Positions 52,001-60,800 of a stretch of 64,000 bases of DNA are shown here, piece after piece (position 1 is the first letter of the stretch; each line of letters begins with the position of its first letter). The translations under genes were made by a program, and so were the position numbers. The DNA comes from Flavobacterium sp. 90 (GTDB lineage Bacteria; Bacteroidota; Bacteroidia; Flavobacteriales; Flavobacteriaceae). The stretch spans positions 3,782,001 to 3,846,000 of the forward strand of contig NZ_SMGE01000001.1 of NCBI RefSeq assembly GCF_004339525.1. Reading direction: 5' to 3'. A model generated the notes under the pieces. The model ran no database searches. It had not been told where the DNA came from and saw only the letters and a list, made by a program, of their open reading frames with translations.

Positions 52001-53059
52001 GCTAATCAAATGGCTGGATATAAGTCGCTTATTTCGAGAGATCTAATGACCGCAAAAGATTTTGAAAACGACAATAAAAAAACTGGAGAAAGAGGTTCAA
52101 GAGCAGTTGGATTAATACAGTTTACTCAAGCTGCACTTGTAAGCATGAAAGAATTTAAAAATGGAGAAGGGTTTGAGAAGTTGCATGCACTAAAATTAAG
52201 TTACGCCAAAATGACTGAATTAGAGCAGCTTGAAAAGGTAAGGAAATATTTTAAAAGTGTTGCTCGCTTACCTAAAGTGCCAGAGGATATTTATGTGGCA
52301 GTATTTTCTCCTGGTTTTGTAGGTAAAGAGAATACCGACACTTTATACAAAAAAGGAACTGATAGTTATGATGCAAATCCAGGTTTGGATAAAAATAATA
52401 ACGGAATTCAAAAAAGTGAACTCTTAGTAAAATATTATGAAAGTTTCAAAGAAGGAAATAAAAGTAATAATATTGCAGCGGTTAGTATTGCAGATAAGAA
52501 AAAAGAGGAGACTAAAAGAATACATAGTAAGATCGTTACTTTTGCTTCTGATCTATCACAAGAAAGAATTAATCAGATTAGTAACTCAACTATAAGAATT
52601 TTAGAAAATGCAGCTATTGATTCAGTAAACGAATTGATTGTCATAACGAGTACAATACGAAATCCGCTACAACAAGCAGCAGCTATGTATCATAACGAAT
52701 CAACAGGTAACCATATTACTTACAAACTACCTGGTCAAAAAGTAATTAATGTCTATAATACTTCTGTAAAAAATGGAAATTCTAGAGAGGAGACTATAAG
52801 ATTAATGACTGAAAAAATAATTGAGCTTACCAATTTAAAACAAACAGTTTCGAGACATTGTGTATCTGAGGAAGTTTATAAGAATTTTAATATTGTAGAT
52901 ATTCGTCTTTCATTACCTAATAAAAGAGATTTTGTATATAGCTTACTTAAAATAGATGCAGTGACTAAAATTATTCATCCTTTTACAAACATGAGACCCA
53001 ATCCTAAATTACAATATGATAGTAAGGAACAAGCTGTACATGTCGAGATAAAACAATAA
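49007..53059 (+). CDS. 1350-residue candidate effector: Ig-like repeats, lysozyme-like and M15-like domains
   Basis: No signal peptide. Order: helical start (1-50); Ser/Thr/Gly-rich low-complexity linker with repeated SIGEGA units (about 60-170); helical part (190-330); several beta-rich Ig-like units with strands such as AYWTYNDGSKKKTSGFTGEI (about 360-940); lysozyme-like domain (about 954-1165) with candidate Glu in MYRET near 991 and AVGLIQFTQAAL near 1035; C-terminal M15-like domain (about 1175-1350) with ITSTIRNPLQQAAAMYHNE, RHCVSEE (near 1284) and AVHVEI (His1345). Two wall-cutting activities on one chain fit a spike-delivered toxin. Transcribed from a regulon promoter, followed by an ankyrin lipoprotein. 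Confidence 0.65.
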   Translation: MSKNAIHNFNLSIKNSADIKSSEHLTEAIIKELAKVSKEINQQKDIEQIWQEQKTLNAIANNSSTSIGEGATNTTAGKNEKQLVSVSNTSSVSEGTKENQIVSTGEGINGVLKLVGNTSSVGETITSTSNASIGEGVADTTGGPIMSSAESANNTSPIQGAQNNANTIMSQTYANVAAQQTLAVPQMLQAGIDEPSIEIIKEEIKKKLDQATAINDTVAKDYWTNISEAFNNINTSAKDFDGKPEHTLFTQMYASLKQANQVVTAQNFNWDIVREKMIKSIDANILKGKISSDSSVRWKLIQKQLKDDTINIANLFERYNELFLLLKEVEGLEKFPSTITITTKTKIYPNLSADRLYAEIGKENVYVFLKEINNKEITGSGVNKGAVKIKNTDATKFIVGESLDFILDEVLVNDIKFEKKDINWIVYNSQKKNDKGIIFINEGTSFSYNFDTPGKYKVEAYGNNPGSNSNKKEIVKLAAFVEVEIIAQEITIVPPATIKTNFIRPFTEEQSFKVTLKNPEVKTLNPLKLYYQIAYTNADKVTTISDEQELDSTGIVKLAMPNFGEYSIKVVSKDQYTLNQKYSIKTIKNFINSIEITDNKAEKDIYLWSITNQKVIFKAQNFMIEPATPQEKQNIKWLVYDKNGKIYVPDRLPLQLENNEAGKQYLVKGESFTFSIPKVEGEFTIEAYSNVKQGSKSTSIKKIFVKHPEVTEAYWTYNDGSKKKTSGFTGEINHIKASIPGYFNQPVRIKFYLNDSREVNYYNDTTTNGDGKINKTLKFDANLQKHFGLKNGKTAKIRFELEGIQKGNVPYLFKENANAYKETLLNVTTSAKITDAYFMYDGNRVKPEDKIPFSKKGTTVTIVAKTQNMVGKEIVLTAHKVSENPAFRHAVKVNSEGVATVSFIIMPAKAAKNGTVNKYYVGIEGYSTKHLTDKMINMVVGVTSKGNKTANLTWGSLVNQKFREKVIEICEDLWPENTIEMANGLMAVMYRETNKTFAANQMAGYKSLISRDLMTAKDFENDNKKTGERGSRAVGLIQFTQAALVSMKEFKNGEGFEKLHALKLSYAKMTELEQLEKVRKYFKSVARLPKVPEDIYVAVFSPGFVGKENTDTLYKKGTDSYDANPGLDKNNNGIQKSELLVKYYESFKEGNKSNNIAAVSIADKKKEETKRIHSKIVTFASDLSQERINQISNSTIRILENAAIDSVNELIVITSTIRNPLQQAAAMYHNESTGNHITYKLPGQKVINVYNTSVKNGNSREETIRLMTEKIIELTNLKQTVSRHCVSEEVYKNFNIVDIRLSLPNKRDFVYSLLKIDAVTKIIHPFTNMRPNPKLQYDSKEQAVHVEIKQ

Positions 53060-53077
53060 GTTCATATAATTAGTAAA

Positions 53078-53134
53078 TAACACTCCGTTTTTTGATTTTT
53101 TTAATCAATAAAACGGAGTGTTGTTTGTTTTTTA
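53078..53134 (+). terminator. Terminator after the large effector gene
   Basis: AACACTCCGTTTT and AAAACGGAGTGTT form a 13-bp stem, followed by T-rich sequence. It separates effector and ankyrin gene transcription. Confidence 0.8.
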
Positions 53135-53239
53135 ATAATTTATATACTAAATATAAATTAGGCTGATTTGAAAATTTAATTAATTTAGCAGAGTAGAAAA
53201 TTATATTAAATAACCCCAATTTATCCTTAATATTAAAAA

Positions 53240-54310
53240 ATGCAAAAATCAAAATTAGTCTGTCTGCTATTATTACAAATTATAGTCTTGAGCTGTAAAA
53301 AATCAGAAAATGAAAATGTAATTAAAACGGCGTCAACTCAATCAGCTAAAGGAAATCAAGATCAAAACTATATCAAAAAAGCGATCGAATTAAACCAGGC
53401 AGATTTTGTTCATTATATAGATACAACTAAAAACATAAATGCTTTTTACAAATTTGATGAATCCAATTCCTATACAATATTGGGATATTGCTGCAAATTT
53501 GGAAGATATGATTTTGTAAAAAAGCTTATTTCAAAAAAAGCCGATATAGCTTTGGGTCAAGAGGATGAAGATTATCAATATGATGCACTTTATGTTGCAA
53601 TAGAGAATCAAAATGAAAAAATAGTTGATTTACTTTTAGAAAATAAAGCAAATGTAAATAGTATCTATACAGAAGGTGGTCTTACACCACTTTCCTTTGC
53701 CTGTCAATTTTCTAATTTTCATATTGTTGAAGCATTAATTAATCATAATGCTGACATAAAAGGGAAGTATAATCCACAAACTGAAATGGCTTCTATTCCT
53801 ATAATAGAAGCTGTAAAAAGTAAAAACAAAGAAGCGGTTAAATTATTAGTAGAAAAAGGTGCTGATGTAAATCAAGTTGATTTAGAAGAGACTTCAGCTT
53901 TAAGTTATGCTAAAGCCAATGATCCGGAAATTTATAATTTATTGAATCAGCTAAGTGATAAAGCAAAATCTAGCGCACCAATCGCAGAAAAATTTCAAGG
54001 GGAATTTGAAGTAAGCACAAAAGGAGAATTAACTAACGAAGGGACAGGAAGTACTACTTATCATTTTACGATTACAACAAACGGAATTGTATTAAAGTCA
54101 GAAGCTTTTGGGGGAGATTTTTTGTGCGAAGGAAATTATAAAGGAGTTGAAAAAGAAGGTGTTTTAGAATTGTATTACAACGAAAATGATGATCGTTGTA
54201 AACAATCAAAACCTAATTACCGAATAAAAAAAGACGGAGAAAAATATTTTATCAGAGGAGTTGGAGGTGAAGGAACTTATAACGAATGGGTAAAAATCGA
54301 CAAAAAATAA
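53240..54310 (+). CDS. Ankyrin-repeat lipoprotein, candidate immunity protein
   Basis: 356 residues. Lipoprotein signal MQKSKLVCLLLLQIIVLSC. Residues about 75-240 are four to five ankyrin repeats (TPLSFACQFSNFHIVEALIN, then HNADI). The last 105 residues are a beta-rich domain (FQGEFEVSTKGELTNEGTGS to NEWVKIDKK) resembling small periplasmic inhibitor domains. It follows the peptidoglycan-cutting effector after a terminator, so it has separate expression, as an immunity protein in the periplasm should. The inhibitor role is inferred. Confidence 0.6.
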   Translation: MQKSKLVCLLLLQIIVLSCKKSENENVIKTASTQSAKGNQDQNYIKKAIELNQADFVHYIDTTKNINAFYKFDESNSYTILGYCCKFGRYDFVKKLISKKADIALGQEDEDYQYDALYVAIENQNEKIVDLLLENKANVNSIYTEGGLTPLSFACQFSNFHIVEALINHNADIKGKYNPQTEMASIPIIEAVKSKNKEAVKLLVEKGADVNQVDLEETSALSYAKANDPEIYNLLNQLSDKAKSSAPIAEKFQGEFEVSTKGELTNEGTGSTTYHFTITTNGIVLKSEAFGGDFLCEGNYKGVEKEGVLELYYNENDDRCKQSKPNYRIKKDGEKYFIRGVGGEGTYNEWVKIDKK

Positions 54311-54336
54311 GTTATAAATAGGGATGAACGTAAAAA

Positions 54337-54365
54337 CAAAAGCTACCGGTTGAGGTAGCTTTTGT
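54337..54365. terminator. Bidirectional terminator
   Basis: AAAGCTACC and GGTAGCTTT form a 9-bp stem between convergent genes. Confidence 0.7.
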
Positions 54366-54451
54366 CTTTTAAAATAATTTTAATAGAAGTAATTCACATG
54401 AGAATTACTTAAATATTTAAGCTCCCCCGGGCTTTATTATTTTAAAATTAT

Positions 54452-55426
54452 TTACAATTGATAAACAGATCCTCCACTAGCAGGCCATAAAGTATATGCC
54501 TGAGATAGAAAATTAGCATCAACATGTATTTTAGGACGTTTTGTGTTTTGAGTAAAATCTTGCAGCGTTATAGCAAAATTATTGTTGTTTTTGATGCTTA
54601 AATCAGTCAATAATGTATTACCAAAACACCAAAGAGCAGTTAATTTAGAATTTGAGTCAAAATTTAAACCAGTCCATTTGTTTGAAGAAACGTTTGTTTT
54701 TTCTAAAAGAGTTAATGGAGAAACATTCAAAGAAGTCAACTGATTAGACTGAATGAATAAACTTGTAAGCTTAGTGTTTCCATTAAGGTTTAAAGTAGTT
54801 AATTGATTACCATAACACCAAAGTCCCCATAAACCAGCAACATTAGAAGGAATTGTTAAACTATTAAGTTGGTTGCTATGACACCAAATTTGAGTAAGAT
54901 TAATGTTTGATGAAAGATTCAAAGTCGTTAACAGATTGTTTTGACATTCTAACCAGCTTAAGGTAGTAATTGCCGAAACGTTTAAAGAAGTCAGTTGATT
55001 TCCATTTATAAGTAACTGTTGTAGCGAAGTAAAAGCCTGTATACCAGTTGCATCAGTAATATTTGCACCAGCGACATATAATCCTACACGTGATTTGTCA
55101 ATATTGATGAAATTATCATTGGCTACAGCATCTTCTTGTCCTGCACCAGCATTAATTAATGCTAATCTGAAATTAGGATCCGGAACGTAAGTATTAACCC
55201 AAACTGCTGCAGTTTTTCCTGTAACTGAACCTTTTTTTAATTCAGATATAGCTTTTTCATCTCGAATGTAATTAGGGTCTTTAGAAAGCTTGTAATCTTC
55301 TGGAGTTGGATTCGCGTTAAATACGCTTTTTGGCAATTGAGCTGAAGATGTAGAAGCAGATTCATTGTTGTCTGTAGAACAAGCTACGAAGTTTAGCGCT
55401 AGCGCAATAAGAAGTAATTTTCTCAT
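54452..55426 (-). CDS. Leucine-rich-repeat lipoprotein
   Basis: 324 residues. Lipoprotein signal MRKLLLIALALNFVAC. Residues about 120-290 are LRR units of 21 residues with repeated LTxLxCxxNQLTxLN cores (TLSWLECQNNLLTTLNLSSN). It has the form of Flavobacterium LRR surface or periplasmic proteins. It is convergent with the ankyrin gene and not linked to the tail regulon. Function unknown. Confidence 0.7.
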   Translation of the reverse strand: MRKLLLIALALNFVACSTDNNESASTSSAQLPKSVFNANPTPEDYKLSKDPNYIRDEKAISELKKGSVTGKTAAVWVNTYVPDPNFRLALINAGAGQEDAVANDNFINIDKSRVGLYVAGANITDATGIQAFTSLQQLLINGNQLTSLNVSAITTLSWLECQNNLLTTLNLSSNINLTQIWCHSNQLNSLTIPSNVAGLWGLWCYGNQLTTLNLNGNTKLTSLFIQSNQLTSLNVSPLTLLEKTNVSSNKWTGLNFDSNSKLTALWCFGNTLLTDLSIKNNNNFAITLQDFTQNTKRPKIHVDANFLSQAYTLWPASGGSVYQL

Positions 55427-55849
55427 AAAAATTCAAATTTTAATTAGTGGTAATGTTAAAAGGTTATTTAATATACTTAATTTTCTCACAAATTAAATTC
55501 TTTCTTTTTTAAGATTAAATAAAAATAATGGTATTTTTCGTATAAGATTAAAAACTTTATTTTTATATTATAGGAATTTTAATAGGTAATGATGTTTTTG
55601 TTGGCTAAGTTTAAATTCTGGATTAAAAATGAAAAAAAGAGATTTTAATTGGTCAAAAAAAATGTAAACAGAATTTGCAGATTTCCTATAAAGACTTAAA
55701 AACTACAATTAAATAATATAGGCTGAATATAATCTCAATTGTGTTTTTCTTAAAAGAAATAAGTATTTTAAAGATTTTATCAAACATTTTAACAGACTTA
55801 TCTTATTTGTTTTCTTTAATTTTGAAATTCTTTATTTGAATTTTTAAAT
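55427..55849. other. AT-rich intergenic region with divergent promoters
   Basis: About 420 bp between divergent genes, very AT-rich, with no ORF and no regulon element. TAATTTTG at 55817-55824 is a perfect -7 box for the downstream TPR regulator. No further structure seen. Confidence 0.45.
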
Positions 55850-57460
55850 ATGATGTCACGATTATTTTTCTTATTGTTTCTTATTCTTTCTTTTAGCGTT
55901 CATTCCCAGTCGACAAAAGAGCTGATTGATAATTTAAATAGTATTAACGATCATCAGAAAAAAGCAGAACTGTGTCGCAAAATTGCGTTAAGATTGAAAG
56001 CATCCGATTGGGACAGAGCTATAAAGTATATTGAATTAGCCGAAACTGAAGCCAAAAATTCACAGGTTTCAGAAGATACTTTGGCAAATATTTACATTAC
56101 GGCAGGAAAAATGTATTCTTCAAAAGAGGTATTGGATGTTGCTTTGCAATATTATCTAAAAGCCTACGATATTTACAAAAACACCGGCAATCTTGAGGAA
56201 GCATCTAAATTAGAAAACAATCTCGCAATTATTTACGGACAAGGAAAAAATAAAGATAAAGCGCTGGAATATTTCTTAAAAGTATATCGCTATCAAAAAT
56301 CAAAAAATGATCCCGTTAAACTTGTCAAAGTCTTAAATAATATAGGAACTACATATTTAAGCGTAAATGTAGATTCGGCTTTGTATTACTATCACAAAGC
56401 TCATTTAATAAATAAAACCATAAAAGACAACGTTTTAAAAGTCTATGTCTCTACCAATCTAGCTCGGGCTTATGTTTTGAAAAACGACAAGAAGAATGCC
56501 GATTTTTATTTTGATCAGGCATTTTCTTTAGCAAAAGATCCAGTCGATCATTTAATACAAGCTTTTGTTTATGAATCCTATTCTGGTTATAAATTAAAAG
56601 AAAAAAACTATGACGCCGTAATTGTAAATGCAAAAAAAGCATTAGAATTATCTAAGGGAAATGAATATAGTTTTTCAGGTTTAAATCTGAATAAAATGCT
56701 TTATGAAGTCTATATAAGTAAAGAAGATTATAAAAATGCAGTTTATTATTTTCAGAATTATAATACAATAAATGATAGTATTCATGTAGAAGAAAAAGCA
56801 ATAAACCTGGAAAAAATAAAGTTGGAGCAGGATTATAAAGTGCGCGCTCAGATAAAAACAATTAATGAAGAAAAGAAACGATTTAAATATTATGTGATCG
56901 GACTGATATTGATCGTTGGAATATTGATTTTAATTATTTTTTTGATAAAATACAGAAACAAGAATATTAAAAACCAACTGGAAAAAGAGAAGTTAAAAAC
57001 AAATATGCAGGCGTTGAATCAAAATCTGGACGCAAAAAATAAGGTTTTGATAGGAAAAGCAATGGCAGAAATACATCGTACAGATACTATAAACGAAATC
57101 CTAACGGATCTTAAAAGCATCAAACTCAAAACCGTTAATAAAGAAATGCAGCAAGCTATTGATATAGTTTTAAAGCGTCTTGAAAAGAATTTGAATACAG
57201 ATATCTGGCAAGAATTTGAAATAAGTTTCGAGCAGGTTCATAAATCTTTTTTCGACAAATTAACGGAGGATTATCCTTCTCTTACCCCAAAAGACCGCAG
57301 ATTATGTGCGCTTTTATATTTGGATTTAACCACAAAAGAAATCTCTCAGATTACAGGGCAATCTTTTAAAGCTATTGAAAATGCCCGAACAAGACTCCGT
57401 AAAAAGTTCGATTTGACCAATGAAAAAGTAAATCTCTCTACTTATCTAAATACAATTTAA
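55850..57460 (+). CDS. TPR protein with membrane helix and LuxR-like HTH
   Basis: 536 residues: signal peptide (MMSRLFFLLFLILSFSVHSQ), about six TPR units (residues 30-330), one membrane helix (YYVIGLILIVGILILIIFLI near 350), a coiled-coil linker, and a C-terminal HTH (LTPKDRRLCALLYLDLTTKE then ISQITGQSFKAIENARTRLR). This is the Bacteroidota architecture for membrane-spanning regulators that sense outside the cytoplasm. Target genes unknown. Ends at a strong terminator. Confidence 0.8.
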   Translation: MMSRLFFLLFLILSFSVHSQSTKELIDNLNSINDHQKKAELCRKIALRLKASDWDRAIKYIELAETEAKNSQVSEDTLANIYITAGKMYSSKEVLDVALQYYLKAYDIYKNTGNLEEASKLENNLAIIYGQGKNKDKALEYFLKVYRYQKSKNDPVKLVKVLNNIGTTYLSVNVDSALYYYHKAHLINKTIKDNVLKVYVSTNLARAYVLKNDKKNADFYFDQAFSLAKDPVDHLIQAFVYESYSGYKLKEKNYDAVIVNAKKALELSKGNEYSFSGLNLNKMLYEVYISKEDYKNAVYYFQNYNTINDSIHVEEKAINLEKIKLEQDYKVRAQIKTINEEKKRFKYYVIGLILIVGILILIIFLIKYRNKNIKNQLEKEKLKTNMQALNQNLDAKNKVLIGKAMAEIHRTDTINEILTDLKSIKLKTVNKEMQQAIDIVLKRLEKNLNTDIWQEFEISFEQVHKSFFDKLTEDYPSLTPKDRRLCALLYLDLTTKEISQITGQSFKAIENARTRLRKKFDLTNEKVNLSTYLNTI

Positions 57461-57477
57461 GTTAACTAATTATAAAG

Positions 57478-57525
57478 AAATAAACCAAGCTAATGATTTG
57501 ATTTAGTTTGGTTTATTTTTTTTTG
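57478..57525 (+). terminator. Terminator after the TPR regulator
   Basis: AAATAAACCAA (57478-57488) pairs with TTGGTTTATTT (57508-57518), followed by a T run. Confidence 0.8.
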
Positions 57526-57652
57526 AGTGCTTTTGGGTGGAGCTTTTCTACCTGAGAGTGTTTTTGCTATACTCCTTTTTTTCGAAAATAAAAGCGTCCA
57601 TTCTACATTTACAAAATCGATTACTGACCAAGTCGATAGTAAATAAATTATA

Positions 57653-57790
57653 ATGAATCGTAAGAAAAAAAATACCCCTCCTAAAAGTTTAGAACAACTT
57701 TTAGAAGAAGCAGAAACAAAAAAGAAAACCCTTCTGAAAATTCTGGAAAAAATAACAAAAGAAAATCCTAAAGATCAAAACCAGAATTGA
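57653..57790 (+). CDS. 45-residue coiled-coil protein
   Basis: MNRKKKNTPPKSLEQLLEEA then a Lys/Glu-rich helix (LLKILEKITKENPK). Strongly charged, one coiled coil. The form is protein-like but short; no family known. Confidence 0.35.
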   Translation: MNRKKKNTPPKSLEQLLEEAETKKKTLLKILEKITKENPKDQNQN

Positions 57791-57886
57791 TTTTTAGAAT
57801 CCGCTTTTATGGTTTTGCTATGAACTATTAAAGTGTAAAAATGAATTAACTAAGCGCACTATATATTAATTTTTAAATTTAAAACA

Positions 57887-60800
57887 ATGAACCAGATTTA
57901 CTTTAAAACCAAGTATTTGTTTGTTCTGTTAGGTTTCTTTGTCTGTTCCGTGGGAATGGCACAGTCACCCGTTCCAAACAAGCTAAAAGGCAATGCGGTA
58001 ACGGCATTAGGATCGCCGACTGCAAGCCAGACAAAAAATCAAGTTTCTAAAAAAACTAAGGATCAAATTTCCAGTCAGGATAGTGATGCGAATAATCTTT
58101 TTACCCAAAAAGAAGAGAAGATAAGCGGCAAAGAACTTTCTGCAGCAGAAAGCGAAGCGGTGCTAAAACGAGCACAACAAAGTCAAAATTTATTTACACA
58201 AAAATTAACGAATACTACTGCAAAAACAAATGCACAGGATTCTGTTAGCACAAAGGTGAAATCATTTGCTAAGTCTTCAAAATTAACGATAAAAAATATT
58301 TTTGAAGTTAAAAGAGAAGAGTTTGATTTAGCTTCGACTGATAAAATGCAATTAAAATCAGTTTCTGATAATCATGGTAGAACACTTGCTACTTATCAGC
58401 AATTGCATAATTCTATTCCGGTTGAAGGTGCTATTTATAAGGTTAGAGAAAATAAAACCAAGATTGATGCATTTGGAGCTACCGCTAAGAAATTGCCTGT
58501 TAATGGCAATTACAAAATAAATGCAGCTACAGCTTTTCAAAATGCATTAAAAACGGTAAATGCGAAGCAATATATTTGGGAAAGTAAAAAATTAGGATCT
58601 ATCATTAATAAAAATATAAGCTCAAAACCGGAAGGTGATTTGGTTTATGTTGGGCCTAATTTTTCGCCTGAATTAACAGAATATTATCTGGCTTGGAAAT
58701 TTGATATTTATGCGACTAATCCGCAATCAAGCCAAACCATTTATATCGATGCAAATTCAGGAAAAACAATTTTAAACATTGCGTTGGATCGTGATTCTAA
58801 TCTTCCCGGGCAAACTATGGGTAAAGGTAAGGCACGCTATTCCGGAGACGTAACTTTTAATACCAAGCAATATGCTGATGGTTACAGATTAGAAGCTGAT
58901 TATGGGAAATTTAAAATTCCTATGTATACCCTAAACATGAATCATGCAGATCAGGCTTCAGACGAAGTAATTACAGATTATATCGATGAAGATAATATCT
59001 GGAGTGAATTGCATAATGAAAATCATGATGAGGTTGCGCTTGACATTCATTGGGGAATGCAAAAAGCACTTGACTATTATGCGGAAAAATTTGACCGAAA
59101 TAGTGTCGATAATAAAGGGTTAGAAATTATTAGTCTTGCGCATTTAGGCAATAATGTCGAAAATGCTTCATGGACTGGTGGCTGGGCACAATTTGGTGAT
59201 GGTGTCAACAACTCGCCTTATGTAGGTTTAGGAATTACAGCACACGAGCTTACACATGCCGTAACACAATATTCTGCGGCGTTAATTTACCGTGGAGAAT
59301 CTGGTGCAATGAATGAATCGTTCAGTGATATCTTTGGTATATCTGTTGAATTTTATGTTGGAAAAGATACTAAAGAAAATATTTGGTTATTGGGTAACGA
59401 ATTGTACAAACATGGAAGCATGAGAAGTATGGGGAACCCAAAAGCTCAAAGTCAGCCGGACACTTACGGAGGTGTAAATTGGATAAATCCTTTAAATACT
59501 TCTTATGATAATGGTGGTGTGCATATTAATAGCGGAATCACTAACTATTGGTTCTATCTTTTAAGCGAAGGAGGAAAAGGGGTTAACGACCTTAATAACA
59601 GTTATGATGTAAAAGCTATTGGTCTTGCTAAGGCAGAAAAAATAGCATATATAACCCTTACGGAATACTTATCGCCGTCGTCAAACTTTAGCGATATGCG
59701 TCAGGCGACTTTGATGGTTGCCGAGGATTTATACGGAATGGGTTCTGAAGAATACAAACAAATTACCAATGCCTGGTATGCGATTGGTGTGGGAACTCAG
59801 TTTGCAGACAAACAATTTGCAGTTGTTACAGTAGAAAAACCTAGCGTTGCTTGTGGCTCTTTAAAAGGAGATGAACCTTTTTATGTTACAATTAAAAATA
59901 CAGGATCTACTGTAATTAAAGCGGATAAGGCTTTAAACTATAAGTTAAGATTAATGATAGCCGGTTTTGGTGGAAGAATGAGTACACTTTATACTAATGA
60001 TGGTGTTATTAGTTTTGATAAAGATCTGGCTGTAGGTGCAGAAACAGTTATAAAAATCCAGGAAAACCTTCCTTATAATGTAAGTCTAACGGCACTAAAT
60101 TATGTAGAAGTTAAACTTGATTTTGACCCTATTACAGCGTTTGGTACAAAAGAGGGAATTTCGTTTGTGTCAAGTTACCTTGTTCCGCCGGCGCAAAAAG
60201 ATTTAGATCTTAAAGTTGCAAGGTTGAATCTTCCTGAATATTCAGGTACGACTTTATCGGCAAATCATGCATTATCAATTACAATTTTTAATTTGGGTTG
60301 TCAGGATTTACCTGCCGGAACACAGTTAAAAGTAGGATATCAGGATAAATTTGCCGGAAATCAAACGATCTGGAAAGATATTACATTAAGCACTGTTTTT
60401 AAAGGAAACTCAGAAATGACAATTCCTTTTGATGGCACTGTCGATCTATCTGCAGTTGGTCTGCATACTTTTGATGCTTTTGTATCATACGACAACGATC
60501 CTGTAGCAACGAATAATACTGGAACAAATGCCGTTTATAACGGTATTGTAACTCAATTTCCTTATAGTCAAAATTTCGAAGGAACGCCTGGAGGATGGTA
60601 TTCAGAATCATTGGCTACAAATCAAAAATTTATATGGCAAGCAAGTGCATATTCCTTTAGAGATACTAAATCTAAATATCTTTGGGCTACAGTACAACTT
60701 GGAGATACTGGTGATAGAGTCGCTTTAAATGCTGATTTTACATTGCAATCTCCTGTATTTGATTTTACAAATGTTGCATTTCCATATGTTGAGTTTGATA

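Noticed and set aside
49007..53059. Large divergent protein as the missing tape measure
   Set aside because: The middle is beta-rich Ig-like and the ends are wall-hydrolase-like; no long helical region of tape-measure type. Kept as effector, though some tape measures do carry hydrolase domains.
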